From assembly GCA_947561395.2 (NCBI GenBank), contig OX387195.1:26055126-26119125 (forward strand): a stretch of 64,000 nucleotides of DNA, written 5' to 3'. How positions within the stretch are numbered: position 1 is the stretch's first letter; each line of letters begins with the position of its first letter. Positions 47,164 through 60,902 of this stretch are shown here, in pieces. The notes beneath the pieces are model-generated. The model was not told where the DNA came from. It saw only the letters and a list, made by a program, of their open reading frames with translations, and searched no databases. The position numbers and the translations under genes were made by a program. The DNA is from Buxus sempervirens. Lineage: Eukaryota; Streptophyta; Magnoliopsida; Buxales; Buxaceae.

Positions 47164-50100
47164 TCATTCAAGATCAATTTTACAAGATGCAGTTCTATTT
47201 GTGGTATCAAAATCCAAGAAAATTATGGACGTGTTATCCTTTGTCCGTAGGCTTCGTGCCTCACTCAACACAAAATTTGCTATCTTATCTGCCAGATTCT
47301 CTCTTTCTGTAGCACATCGCTCCTTTGTCTGCGCAGTTCACTCAAAAGAAATATTCATCAGGATTAATGATTCCAAGTACAAAAATTGTAGGATCCATTA
47401 AATGTGTTGTTAGTACCTGAAGGATAACTTGCACTGCCTTCTTTATGCTAATGACGTCCCATAAGCCATCACTGAAGTTTTGCAGAAATGATGTCACATA
47501 TCTACGATGTTCAGAAAGGAAAAAAAAAACTGATACTGCTAGAAATTTTCTAGCTGCCATGTTATTCCCTTTTATGAACTAGAGAAAATTAGAACCAGCC
47601 CCACCGATGGCCTTCCTAAGCAAACATATGGTGAGAACATCTCTAACAAACAGTTATTATCATGCGAGCGATGCCGCACTCCAGTAATGGCAATATTTAA
47701 AATCTCGATGTCTTCACAGGCTCTCCCCTCACTCAAGTGATTAACAAAGATGATCTAGGTTAGAGAAATGCTTGATGCAAGAATGAAAATCTGCTTCACA
47801 TTAAACAGGGAAAAGCGGTTCAGATGCAGAATTTACCTAGCTAGTAATGCAAAGGCCCTGCTTGATTTATCTATGTGCACAACTTGGCTTATGTAAGGCT
47901 CTGAACTGAAGCGCGCATCTTGTTCCTTCAGAAATTTGTCTCCAAGCATCCGAGATAGGTTTAGCCCTGAAAAATGACTCAACATAAACAAGATCCGCAA
48001 ATAATCAGATAAGAACAGTGCATAAGATAAAAGAACATTTTGTTCACCACACAAGCGTGTTTCCCCATCTTTCAACGGTTCTCCTATCTTTCCCAAGCGG
48101 ATTCTTTCAGAATGGCTAGTTATTCTATGATCTTCTGTCATCTTGATCTGCTTCCCACCAACGCTGTCATAAGAATTTAAAAGGATGCAACATGTGAAAA
48201 GTGTTGAAGAGAAAACAGTATGCTAGCAACATCAGGAACTTCATAAAGTGGCATAAAAATTGCAATAAATGGAGGAAAAAAAAGGGATACTACAGCCTAT
48301 AGAAAGAAAGAGAAACATGGATGTCAACAACTAACCATACACTCTTGTTTGTATTATCAATGGAGAAAATGAGTAGAATGAATAAAGCAATAAATCAGTA
48401 CCAGACCATATCACTGTGATCATTTTTGTTCTTGTTTGTCATCATTGCCATTAGTACTAGCATGTGTTTGTTTTTGTTGTTATCGTTGTCATTCCTATTA
48501 CTGTTGCCATTATCGTCAGTGGTGTTACTGCTATTAATATTTCGCAGGAACTGAGTTATGTATATATATTTCTGGTAATCCTTTCGAATAATATTCTGAA
48601 TGCTTTATCAAAACCATATAAACTAGAAAGTTAAGGTTATCCTTTTTCTTCATTTTTTTGGTGTTGGGGGGGGGGGGGGGGGGGGCGGCGCGCGGGGCGG
48701 GGCGGTTTAGAGTATGTACCTATCACTACCAATATCAAACATGAAATTGTTGAATTTATAAAAATGAACAGTAAAATTTAAGGGAGTTGAAGTGAACATG
48801 TACAAAATCAGCACAGGACCAAATCATACACAGACCTCGGGAATTCATAGACCTTTGTTTAGGACCAACTCATACACAAAGACCTCGGGAATCCATAGAC
48901 CTTTGTTAGAAAATAAACCTCGAATGAAATACTTTGTGTATTGCATTCCTATTTTAAACCTCTCACAAGTGCCTGCACAAAGAAAATAAACTTTTACATC
49001 ATCAAATTCAAAACGGAGTTTAAGTTCTTGACTGATTTCCAAGACCCAATTCACCACTTCCAAGTTCCAACTACATAACAACGACATATGTTATTGTCGT
49101 CAGTCTCTCGACCACAACCAATATAATTAAGGACGTTCTTCCACCCAGCTACATAGCAAAGTGCTTTATTCCAACTAGCTAGGGAAACAATTTTGGTTCC
49201 ACCATCTCAATCTGTCAATAACCATATATTTGATAAATTATGAGCATTCAAACGTTTCTAATGACTCAATCCAAGTTCATCCTACTTTCTACCTTCTCAT
49301 ATCCTTCAATATCCCCTTGCACCTTCTCACACCTTCCTCCAAAGTCTGTATTTCACATGTCCAAACCATATTAACCTACCTTCCTTTATCTTATTCCCAG
49401 TAGGGACTGAAGTCCTGCTCCTACCAGCGTTGCCTTTTAGGAGAGAATACCTGTGAAATCAGGCAAGTGCTTAAAAACACCTTAAAAACTGAAAGATTTA
49501 CTCATTTCAATACATACAGAAAGAGGGGATTAAACATTCACACCTCTGCTGATAAAAAAAGACACAAAATGATAAAACTAAAAATAAAAAAATAGCGGAA
49601 TTTCACATCTTAGCTGCATCTTCAGTATCAAAGTGGGTTCCTATGATTATGAAATCTACAAGTATTATCCTGTAGCAAAAACCCCAAAAGAAAAGATCAA
49701 ATCTTAATTACTCCTAAATATATAGGGGACACTATTAATAGCTATTAGTGTTACATGATCTCTTGAGCATTTTTCGGTTCATTCCAATTGTAAATTTCAA
49801 AAATATTATGCTAATTTCCCTATTCTAAACAACATTCAGTGTGTTTTCTGATATAATTGCTAAGGCGTCAGATAGACCCATCACATGTGCAATGTCAAAG
49901 CAAGAAAGCAGCACCATTATGTCCACTCTATTTATTATTTTCCATCTCAACAAACAAGCTCTTGATGACTTTCAAGAGGTCTTACACAATAGAAAAAATA
50001 TTTATATGCTATCACTACTTAGAAAATTTTAGATTTAGTAAATTCATACCTTCAGTTTGTATAAATCAACAAGGAAAGAAAAAATTGACAGGAAAAACAA

Positions 50101-53100
50101 CATTCTAGCATATGAAAGATTGACTACACAGGCAAACAAAAAAAAAGGGTTCCACAAGCTATCATACCTAAAATGATCAGTCACAAAAAAGCCTTGAATT
50201 GGGAGGTTAAAATGTGAATCTAATAATAAGAAGACCTGACTGCCTATTTTACAGCTTGGTGACAAAAAATAAATGACACCTCCATCAGAACCCATCTAGT
50301 TCTTGTATAATATAATGACATGACACAAGAATCATATTATCTACAAAAGACCAACCTACCAGTTTGATCAACCCAGCAGTAGCTTAAGCAGACTGGAAAT
50401 ATGATTGTGAATTAGATAAGTAATATGCATGTAGCCACATTGAGCTAATTTATTATACTGTGTAAGCAATAAAAAGAAAGATACCATCAGGACATACTTC
50501 ATAACACAGGCTGAATCCCCAACATTTGCACATTGTGCAAAGAATTCTTCAGGACCATCAGCCCAGACCAATAGAACAGTTGCAGTACAACCCTGAAAGA
50601 AACTGATTGTTATATAATACGACTTTCATCCTAAAAGCTCTTCAGAAACAAACATTTTAAGGAGTAAAGGAACAGAAATATTATCATATATATTTCATTA
50701 GCATTCATTAATCATATTATTGAAAAAAAAATGAATAAATGATAGTGGAAAACCTCGTACTGATGATTCATAGATGCTTCTGTCTGAGAAAATGCATCCC
50801 TAAGAACATCAGAAGCATCACAAATGGATAAGACCCTCTCTCTCTTTTCGCAAATTGACAAGATATTAGCAACTATCGCAGGTAGAAGTCTAGCGTGAAA
50901 CATGGAACAACTGATTAGTGAAGTTCACAACAGCTTGGAATCATTAAAGCATGGACAACATGGGATACCAAAGAAAATATTTTCTCAGGATATAATCCTA
51001 CTATCTTGATGCATATCTGGAAAAAAGAAGACAAAAAGAAAAGTTGATGCATCTTAAATATGGTCAAAGTATAATATCAGGGAAAATGATTTCCATAAAC
51101 ACATTTTAATTCATTTGACATGAAACAATGCCAGGTACATTTGAATGAGTACATAGTCCGGCATTTTAATGAAATAAATAAATAAAAACAGTAAAAAAGT
51201 TCAAGAATATCTTTGCCACCGCTGATGCCAAAGGATAGCAAGTACATACATTTTCCTTTTTGATCAGTAATAAATAGTTTTCCAAATTCACAACCTTCAA
51301 GTCCACATGCACAAATAAATGAAGGTTGAAAATAGATATAGGTTGACAGCCAATTCCACACATAAAAAGACAAAAATCATAGATTTCACAGCGTGAGCAC
51401 CACCATCACCACTGCGTCGCGAACCACGGTTTTAAATTTTGATTTTTTGACAGATATTTATGAAGTTTGAAATGAGGAAGCTGGAGGAGAAAACGCAATT
51501 TTTTTTATATTTTACATAAAAATTACAAACACTTTCAAGAAAAGGAAAGTATCCACGTAAAGAGGATTTCGGAGCTCTTAGAAAAGGAAAATTTTAAGGA
51601 ATTTTGGGAACCATGTCACAGACAAAGCAAAAATTCATAAAAGATCTGAGAACAAATTGATCCCTGTAAGTGATGCTTTCAAGGCATGAAGAAAGGTTTC
51701 ATCCTTCTATTTTAGGTGTGCTTTTAACAAAATCGCTATCAATCCATCTCATGCCTTGAGTCTTCAGTATTTTTCAGGAAGAGTGTAGCAAGTTAAATAA
51801 TTTCCTTCTTTAAAAGAAAAAAAACTGAGTTTAAAATATCCACGCTTAGAAATTTTGACTGAATCTATTCTAACAATTCATTTTATAATAACTGTAGTAT
51901 TAATGTATTAAAGCAAAGCTTATACCCGGAATATGCACCCCCCAAAGCATATCCTGAACTTACGATTGCCATTTGCCTCCCCAATACATAACTCAAAACC
52001 ACCAAAATGGAGGGAACACCAAAAGACTGAAATACCCCTGTTAGCTTAATCCACAGGACCAGCAAAACTCTTCCAGAATCAATGCCGAAAAAATATTGCT
52101 TCTTCACTTTCCTGCATCCATCCCCACCCCCTAAAGGAACCATCAAAAGTATTCAGCCAAACTTAACTCATTCAGAACTTTCTCAAACATGCATACTAGA
52201 CACTAGATACCTCCAAAAAATGAATGAGTAAATGTGTAATGGTTCCTCCTCACCTTCACACATAATTGATCTCTTAGTAAGAAACAGTGCCAATTTTTTA
52301 GATGGTCTAAAGTAAGAATTTTGTCAGAGACTGCCAACCACATGAACAACACTACTCTGTGGACATACCAGTCTTCCAAAACATTTAAGCAAGCCCAAAA
52401 GTTGCACTTCCTTGATTCAAATTCATGAAGAATCATGAAGAAAGTATGGACACAAAACTGTCCACCCCTCTCTGTACACATCCGAGTGTGAAGGCCTTCA
52501 CTCATACTCATACAATGCAGACAAGATAACAAAACTCTCCACCAAAATGCTGGAGTCAGAAAGAAATATTCCCAGAAAACATGTCCCCATACCCACTGCA
52601 AAATCGTCAACAATCTTTATTTTGTGCCAATAACCAGAAACTATGCTTTTAAAGGTTGATATCACACCAAAGGTCTTCCCAAAAGACCTTCCTAGATCCT
52701 TCCCCACCAAGAAACAGATTTCTTTGCAAAATATTCAGACACGCTCATAACAGAGTTTCAAAACTCAGTCATATGGATCCATCCCCTTCAGAACTTATAC
52801 GTTTAGATGAAACGAGTCCCATCTCTAAGTTATGTATTTCTTCTCTATATCTCTGCTGCCATCTTCATAACAAGGATCTATCAAAGTCCACAAGCAGCCT
52901 GAAAACAACGCCCCCTCCCCCTTCAAATGATGAGCAAATCTTCTTACATTAAGCAAAATAAATTTACAATCCCCTTCTGTTCCTTTTCAAAATAAATTCC
53001 TTTGGATTTGTTCAAACATGCTTGCAACCAAAACCAGAATTTTCATGACAGATGACAGTAAGTTGGGAGGTTGCCCAAAGTGCTTTCTGTCAACTTCTTA

Positions 53101-56100
53101 TCAAATATTTAATCAGGAAGTAGCCCACTTTGCAATCTAAGTTTATGGGCAATATATCAAAAATCACACACATTTCCTACTCTGGAATCTCAATTTTTCT
53201 CATTAGCCTTCTGGGACAAAACAACCTGAAAATAATAATAAATTACATCGAAGGATTCTCAAGCAAGCATAAGAAGCATTTCAGAATATCAGAGAATCAT
53301 CAACAAACAGCAAGTAAGAAATTCTGTCTGTCCACTCCAATGAAGAAACCCTCCCAACAAATTTTCATAATCTGCTGTCCCTCGGTTCATCATACCCAAA
53401 ACTTTAGAAACCAACACAAAAAGGAATGCTAATGAGGGAGCAAGTTGTCTAAGGCGCCTAGATGACCCAAGAAACTCCAATGGAGCCCAATTTACTAAAA
53501 CCAAGATTTAAACCATAGATATGCAGCAGCAGGTCTTTATTCATGCTCTCCATTTCTAATCAAACCCCACCATTCTCAATATGTACTCCAGAAAGTCTCA
53601 AGTGGCATGGTTTCATGTTTTCCCCATAAAATTCCACATTATATTTGGTCTACCTTCTCTCATTCTTGAATCTAAGCACTTATATGCTATTAGAACTCCA
53701 TCCAATATTTATTGTGTGGTTACTCATCTTAATATGGTACATAGGTAGGAAGTATGTTATATTACTTATTTTTGTCAGACTAACGCATAGCATGCTTTTA
53801 GCCAATTTGTCAATGTGACTGCTTTAGCCTAGAAATTTTTTCTTTTTTAAAACTTGCAACCTATGCAAGTGCCTAATTTCCTTGGGCAATTTTACAAAAC
53901 TCATAAGAAAATTTCAGCTGATATGTTTCTTTTAGGCTATCCAATTAATATTGTTTCTCAAAAGCTACAGTTGAATCTTGTGGAAGTACAATGAATAAAA
54001 ATAATTCCAGAAAGAAAATACCATATACAACATCATATTAGCAATAGGAAAATAAATCCACTTTCATGAACTAGGTACCAAATGGCATTCTCTAAGATAT
54101 AAAAGAAGAATAACAATGAAAGCATAAGCATATCAGTAGAAGAATTTTTAAGATTTACAAAGAGAACTTAATAATTGAAAGCATGAAAATTCTGGAAAAT
54201 AAAACTAATCAGTAGAAGAATTTTTAAGTTTTACAAAGAAAACTTAATAATTGAAAGCATGAAAATTCTGGAAAATAAAACTAACTTGCTAGCAGCTTTG
54301 GCAGCTCCAGCTCCACCATGCCCATCACAGATCCCAAAAACTCCAAACTGCATTAAAACATAATAAGAGTCCATCCCTAGGTAAAATTTATATAGTTTTG
54401 ACAATAAATCCACAAACCATAAACCTGTTCCACTCCTGGAAGAGGCCACTGGTAGTAGCACACATCTTCCATTGGAAGCTTCTTTCCACCCCGCCGCAAA
54501 GCCATAGGATCAGAAGCCATACCAACCCCAAAGGGGATTCGACGTTCAGCAAGAGGAGTTATTTTAACCTTCAAAAGAAGAGGATAAGAAAATTATAAGT
54601 TACTTGAAAGAAGCAGTATCAGATTTGAACTTCAGAATGAGCACATGTTAGAAACAACAAGCAACACTGTCACTTCAATATCCTACAGGCAATACAGAAG
54701 GATTTTCTTAACCATAAAGTAGCAAGCAACATGAGAAAAGGAAACCTTCTCAAACCAGCATAATACGGCCAACTGAGGTTTTCAGTCACCATCATCCATA
54801 TGGTTGGACATGTCATGCCTAATCAAGTTCTTCATATAATACACATTAAAACAAGGTCTAAAATTGGCATACAAGTGTCATCACAAAGTCTCTTAAGCAC
54901 AACTGACAAAGGTGATTTCTGAGACCAGAATGATTGGTTCTATCTAACTATAATACAACTAAATAAGTAGGTAATCAACCTTATGCGGTTCGTTTTCTAG
55001 AGAAAGAAATTATCTGCAAGTGATGATCAGTACCTTTTAATTGAATAAATAGGTCAGAAACAACTAGGAAAAGCATATTGTATACAGGACACAAAAGACA
55101 AAATTGAAGGCATCTGAAAGGTTAAAACAAGAATGAAGGGAAGGTAAATAACAACATTACCACCAAAGAATGGCAATTTCACTTGAAGAAAGAAAACAAA
55201 CACTAATACAATTAAAATTCGTTATAGCTACTTACTGATAAAACCCAAAGTAAAACAATAGTGTTGTACTAATGCATACATATCATTTCCATAAACCTGT
55301 TGCAAATCTACAGTTCACATTTGAGAGAGAGTGAAGAATAGGAGGAGATAGAAAGGGGGAAGGGGGCTGCCACCATGTTCGGCAATAAGTAAAACAAAAA
55401 TTCAATGAGGCATCAGCTATTGACTTGAACTTACATATATTTTCGAAGACGTTCCAAGAGTTATTATGTCTCCACTTGCAAGCTCAATAGGTTCACTCCA
55501 ATGTCTGCTTCCAAAATCAGGATGGCGGACTTCCTGAGAATTCAGAAATGTTCCATTCAGGCTACCCATATCTACCAGTTCCCATTTCAGTTTCTGTCAA
55601 GAAAAAAAATGCAAGTCAGATAAGAAGACTCAAAACTTCTATACAAAGTTCAAGTCATTCTAAGTTATTATGAAGAGATATACATTAAGATTCCAGTTAA
55701 TCATGGCATGTTTCCCTGAAACCTCTGAATCCTTCAGCAATAGATCACTGGGAGGAACTCTTCCAAGGGTCATTGGAAGTTTATTAGTACTTGTTGACTC
55801 TAGGGAACAGCGAAGTCCACAAGAAGGACCAGATATAACTTCCAGGGTGAGGCTACTTCCTGCACTTCTAACAGAAAAATAGGATGACACATTTTTACAA
55901 ATTCATTAAATTTACAGAAATATAAAAATGTTTGCATAACAGTAAGGTCTCCCATGTTAATGAGATTCATAAGTGAAGGAGAGAATACTTTGATCTACAA
56001 TGTCCTTGGGCACAGACTTTTGATAGCTCTCGTTAATAGTAGTCAAGTACTTTTCCTCCCTAGAACGTTTTCGCTCTTCAAAAGAGCGATTTCCGACCAA

Positions 56101-56263
56101 ATTACACTTAAGCGTCTGACCAACAGCAATATCTTCTGAATGATCTGGAATTACATCTACGACAAAACTAGCACCTAGAAGAATTAAACAATAGTAAGTA
56201 TGATTGCTCAGTGGTACAAAAACCATTAGACAGATGGTGCAATCTAAAAAGAGAGAAATAAGC

Positions 56264-56341
<78 letters not shown>

Positions 56342-59261
56342 AGGGAGGGAGGGTGGAAGATGTAGGGAATCTAAACCAAAAATACAGAAGAAAATTAAAT
56401 ACCTCGAGTCAAATTTGAATCTGCTGATGAAAGCCTCTGTTTATGGACAAGCCCTTGTATTCGTGGTGAGCAGAGATTCCCTTCGATTTGAGGACAAGGG
56501 CCCTCTAAAACATGACTTCTTGCCTCTTCATTGACTGAGTTTGGGTTCAGATCCAAATCATCAGAAATGAGTGGCCTTTCTAGGTCCTACAAGGGAAAGA
56601 ACCCCACATAACACCAATTTAATAACTAATAACACTCTAAAAATTGTCAAATCACTTCCTGTTTGAAAGACTTAAAAGACCCAATACTTTTCAGGATACA
56701 AAAAGCAAGAAAGCATTGCAACTAAGACCACAAGCCTTAAATGAATTTTTTCCAATAAATGCCAAGATAAAAAAAAATTTCTAGTTTTGTTATAAATAGA
56801 AACCTTTGAATAAAATACAATTCTGATCTGGAGAACGTGCTATGCTAAACATGAATTATTGTGGATCTATATCCATAAAAGAATTCACACCTGACAAACA
56901 CTTAAGTTTTTTAAAACAAAAAAAGCACATATTAGAACAAAGCATTAAGAAAGTACTCATAAAAAATTATTCCCACCAGGAATTCAAACTTGACATGCTA
57001 GAAAATCTTCAAAAAAATAACTTTTCTGTTGCCAAACTGATCAACTAACACCTGCCACCAAATGTGTCTCTTTTGTGAACATTTTGTAAATTAATAATAC
57101 TGAATGTATTAGATATATGTATTCGTGTGATAATTGATTCAGTTTTGAAGCTTTCACAAAAAGATTTCTGTAGTCCAGATTTTGAGTGGATTCAAATATC
57201 AAGAAATGTAACACTGCATCCAGAGCAACTCAACTGCTTGAACTTTCACGTGAACATATTAATTTCATGTATAATAACTCAAAGTAAAGCAAAACAGATG
57301 GCCAAACAAGGTATCCAGCACATGTCAGGAAGCAGGGTGTGCCAACCTAACACAAGTTACTCCTAGAAACACTTAAAATCTGATAAGAAAAAAATAGTTC
57401 CAATACTCCACTGGTTTCTCAAATCCAATTGTACCATATGATTCCTAATGGATGTGCATTATCCTCACCATCTTATTATGCATTGTCAGATGACCCTGAG
57501 CTTTCAAATCCTTTTGAATAAGTTTTATACTTGTGGATCATGTCTTGCAGGTTTGAGGAAGTTCTAATTTCATGCGGATGCAATATGGAAAAAGGAAAGA
57601 GATCAATTCCATAGAACATGCTGCTTACTTACATTTGTTGGCCTTTAAGCAGGAAAAAGAACTATAAAACCATTATAACAAGTGGAACATGACACGTTGA
57701 TTATACAGGAAAAATTAATTTCTTTCTCTTTCATTTGGTGGCAATACTTCAGATTTAAGGGATGTTTTGACTTCTTATTATACACTAATAGGGCATCCTT
57801 GTAGGCTTTGTCAGTTGCGGCATTTGGGGCTAGAAATTTTCTCTTATCCCAAGTCCTTTTCTACATAGGGCATGACCCTGTTTGCTAAACAATACTTCAA
57901 TACTATACTTAACTGATCCAAAAGGAAAACAATACATAAATTTATGCTTCAAAAAAGAAAAAAAAAAATCCTCCACAGGATTTGTGTTTTTTTTTTTTTT
58001 TTTCTCATCAGCTTTGTAAAAAATGCTTACCCCATGATTGATAATGAGGAAAAAGAAAAACAGTTACCTAAAAAGATGACAACAACAGTGAAAAAAAAAA
58101 TTCATCAGCATTCAATTTATTCCAGTAAATACAAGCCAACAAATGTTCTATGAACTCCATAATCAAGGTCTGCATATACCCAAATATAAGGGAAAAGTAA
58201 TAATTCAAAGGATAACAATCTGAATTACACATATTGGGTTGGGGCAGACATAGAGAGGCATTCAAGACCTGAAGCTACAGTTAATACAATTTTATATTGA
58301 TGATATGTAAAATAACCAAGTGGATTAAGGTTAATATAATCTATCTTGTCCATATGAAAATCATGATATTCTGAAATATCTAAGAGAAGTTGAGTTCCTT
58401 TATTAGTGATAACAGTCTCGATTAGTTTAAAAGAGGATTAGAAATTAGTTACATGCATGTATAAGTGAAGCGAGATGAAGCATTTTGAGGTATTTCAACT
58501 TTTAAACTGAATATTAAGTTATCAATGTGACAAAATTATAAGAACCTTAACCCCCCTCCTGAAAAATGTTAGCTTGCATGACATAATTTCTAACAGCAAA
58601 TTAAGCTCAGACTTTGTGAATTTCCATTGCAGCCTTTTCAAATTTTCCGAGAGTATCAAAACCAAAGGTGAGGTCGACGTTAGATAATGCAAAACAAAAA
58701 TTTTCAGAATGCTCTAAACAAACACGTTTCGCTCCCTTGATGCGCATCCAATAACATAGAAAGATCAAATAAGCTCATCACACAACATCGAAACAAATAA
58801 TTTTTTTACACAACAAAAATCAAAATCTGCACTAAGACCAGACGTCAAACAATCCAAATTTCACATGCGAAAATTTAAATAAAGTTAGAAACCCATAATG
58901 AAAAAATACAATGTTCAAACCTAACAAGTTCCAAACCGAAAAATCCAAACCCCAATGCCCAAATTCAGACCCCCACAAATGCATTTCTAGAGTCGAATCG
59001 ACAGAAGGAAAAATCTGAAAACCAGAGCGCATCACATGACAACGAATTCGAGGAAAATAAAGTTCCAAAAGGGATTAAGAAAAAATTAAAAACCCCGTGG
59101 TTGTGTTTGGATTTGGGCTTAGTTACCTTGATCCCGCGGTTGTGAGAAGAAGAGGGGAAGAATAAACGCCATGTCTTACAGGCCAAGAAGAGAAGGATAA
59201 GAATCAGAAGCAGCATAAGGAGGACGAGTCCCGCAATGCCTTCTATCATCGCCATCTCCAT
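47164..59261 (-). CDS. KAPP: Kinase-associated protein phosphatase KAPP (membrane-anchored FHA-PP2C)
   Basis: Thirteen coding exons, 5' to 3': 59127-59261, 56403-56586, 55989-56174, 55684-55859, 55435-55593, 54425-54568, 54286-54347, 50754-50889, 50498-50592, 48048-48163, 47837-47966, 47417-47471 and 47164-47328. They give 580 aa, matching Arabidopsis and maize KAPP. Residues 8-28 are a single hydrophobic anchor (IAGLVLLMLLLILILLFLA). The FHA domain spans about 172-280 with GR 201-202, S216, H219 and SLNGT at 238-242, the phosphothreonine-binding residues. The PP2C domain follows: ED in LPMEDV, DGHGG at 336-340, GDSACVM, MTEDHR, SDGLWDV at 508-514 and the metal-binding Asp in TKDNTSII at 557. 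KAPP binds phosphorylated receptor kinases (CLV1, FLS2, BRI1, SERK1 in other plants) through FHA and dampens their signalling. Exon 4 uses the second of two AGs 8 bases apart; only that one keeps frame. The last residues differ slightly from the usual FDTSL ending, extending by about 8 residues. Confidence 0.96.
48666..48706. repeat. Poly-G run followed by GCGCGCGGGGCGGGGCGG
   Basis: Twenty G in a row, then a CpG-rich block unlike anything nearby, in a KAPP intron. It is either a true quadruplex-prone tract or a sequencing or assembly artefact. Confidence 0.85.
48824..48908. repeat. Tandem duplication of about 50 bp
   Basis: GACCTCGGGAATTCATAGAC followed by CTTTGTT is repeated 48-50 bases later with small changes, in a KAPP intron. 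Confidence 0.75.
54134..54285. repeat. Tandem duplication of about 76 bp ending at the KAPP exon 7 donor site
   Basis: The block from CAGTAGAAGAATTTTTAAG through GGAAAATAAAACTAA is present twice in a row. The copy next to exon 7 contributes the actual 5' splice site (GTTAGT on the minus strand). The other copy carries GATTAGT instead. Confidence 0.8.
56262..56356. repeat. Compound (TA)n(GA)n(GGGA)n microsatellite
   Basis: About 14 TA units, 22 GA units, then GGGA repeats, in a KAPP intron 90-140 bases from exon 2. Confidence 0.95.
57361..59126. other. 5' part of KAPP intron 1
   Basis: AT-rich intronic sequence with two poly-T or poly-A tracts (57954-57970, 57989-58003). No coding or element signal that I can name. 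Confidence 0.4.
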
Positions 59262-59345
59262 CGCTCCGTGGAAAGGGAGGGAGGGAGTGGGGAAGAGCGA
59301 GCGAGATGGCCGCTTTGAAATGGTCGCATTTATTTATTTATTTCT
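59262..59345 (-). promoter_or_regulatory. KAPP leader and probable core promoter
   Basis: Just upstream of the ATG the minus strand is CT-rich (CCACTCCCTCCCTCCC), as in many plant leaders. AAATAAATAAATAAAT at about 59328-59343 may serve as the TATA element. An ATG near 59330 opens a short frame that is out of frame with KAPP; whether it is in the transcript is unknown. Confidence 0.35.
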
Positions 59346-60650
59346 TTAACTTACAGAATTAAACGACATAAATAGACGAGGGAAAGGAGCGTTTGGACCA
59401 TTCGCAGAGATTCGTACCATGCATACATCCATGTATCATGCATGTGTATGGATACATCCCTTATGTTTCACGATTAAGGATATGAGTATACTATCATGGT
59501 GGTGTAGGTAAGACCGTAAGAGTTGTAAGACGGTGGTGTAGGCGGGATGTAAGCGGGAATAGTTGTATAAGTGATTATTGAGTTTAAGAAAAATTGAGGC
59601 ATTTTTTTAGCATTATACCTCATTATTGATGTATCTTTACGATGATATGTATGGGCTATTATGAAAAGTCTTGCATTTTGGTTGGTGTAAATCGCAAGGA
59701 GACGCCTCGCATTATATATAATAGTATAATTGTGTCTAGACCTAGCCATGCAAACCCTAGCCATATATTGCGTGTAGAGACTTGTTATGATTCATGTATT
59801 AGTGTATGAGCTCTATTATACCGTTCTATCTGGCACCACTCAATGGTACCAACATGAAACGGACGGACGAATGCTTGTGTTAGGAGGGGGCCCTGGACCC
59901 CCAAACCCAATCTTAGTCTCCTAGCCACGTGGTATCACAGTATCACTTGATTCTAGGACTAGAGGAAATACATTCCCCAAAACCACCTATTTAAAAAAGT
60001 TTGGATGAACTAATTTAAATGTTTGGGGCATGTGTACAGGGTGCACTAATTTTTCTTCAAAATTATGTTAATTGAAACTTTGTTAATAAATCATCCGATT
60101 ATGAGTATAATTGGAATTAAATTAATTTTTTGTTATGTTAGCTTGAATTGATCCCTAATTTGACCGTAAGATGCTGCCATGTGGATCATCTGACGGTCAA
60201 AGCTTTTTGATTGCTTTAAATGTTTTGAGTGAGCGCCACATGAAAAAACACTGACTGTGAGATGCTTCGCATGGTAGTATCTAACAACCGAACCAGGGAC
60301 CAATTCAAGCTGACATAATAGAATATTTCATTTTAGTTTTTTTTTCCTTTAGATTCACTAATTCACTCTTGAAAAATGCATTATACAATGTCGAATTATA
60401 TGTGATTTTGGATGCACTAATTTATATGTTAGGCATACTTATTTGCATCTACAACGTGCTATCTCTTTGTGCAAAAGGCTTGTAATTTGGATGCCAGTAA
60501 TTTAGCTAAATCATTGCTGCATTAAAGATTCAACTAATGACAAAAAAAAAAAAAAAAAGTCCACGATTTTACATCTTGGCAACCTATCTTTTTAGTATGG
60601 TAGCAAAAAAAGTTGTTTTCAATATGGTATTGTAGCAAAATCATTTGTAT
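59346..60650. other. Intergenic region
   Basis: No gene is seen. Around 60168-60290 the motif AGATGCTGCCATGTGG and related forms appear; the same motif recurs at 62953, 63053 (inverted) and 63213. It marks a dispersed repeat family. Confidence 0.4.
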
Positions 60651-60902
60651 ATTAATACATACATATAAAAGGAAGAACCCCTTGAGAAGCATACTGAAAA
60701 CCATATCTTTTTTGCAATAATATTCTTATAAACCATTGTTAAAATTTATTAATATAGGGTTATAGCTGACTTTTTCTCCATAATACATTTGAAATTTCCT
60801 TAAATATGAACAGTTACAAAACGGTTTCTACTTCTCTAACAGTTGTTTAACTCCCTTATCTTCTGTATACATACATGCAATATTATACGTGCACCCAGCT
60901 AA
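60651..60902 (+). mobile_element. Small non-autonomous Helitron-like element, copy B
   Basis: It shares the ACCC(C)TTGAGAA block near its start, an interior ATTGTTAAAAT...TTAATATAGGGTTA stretch, and an ATGCAATATTATACGTGCAC end with copy A at 45266-45472. It ends in CTAA, fitting the CTRR Helitron terminus. The 5' end has decayed, so its border is estimated from the alignment. Confidence 0.5.

Noticed and set aside
50498-50592. Longer version of KAPP exon 9 using the donor before GTATCT
   Set aside because: It would leave the wrong phase for exon 10; the GTATGT donor restores the conserved Asn codon and frame.
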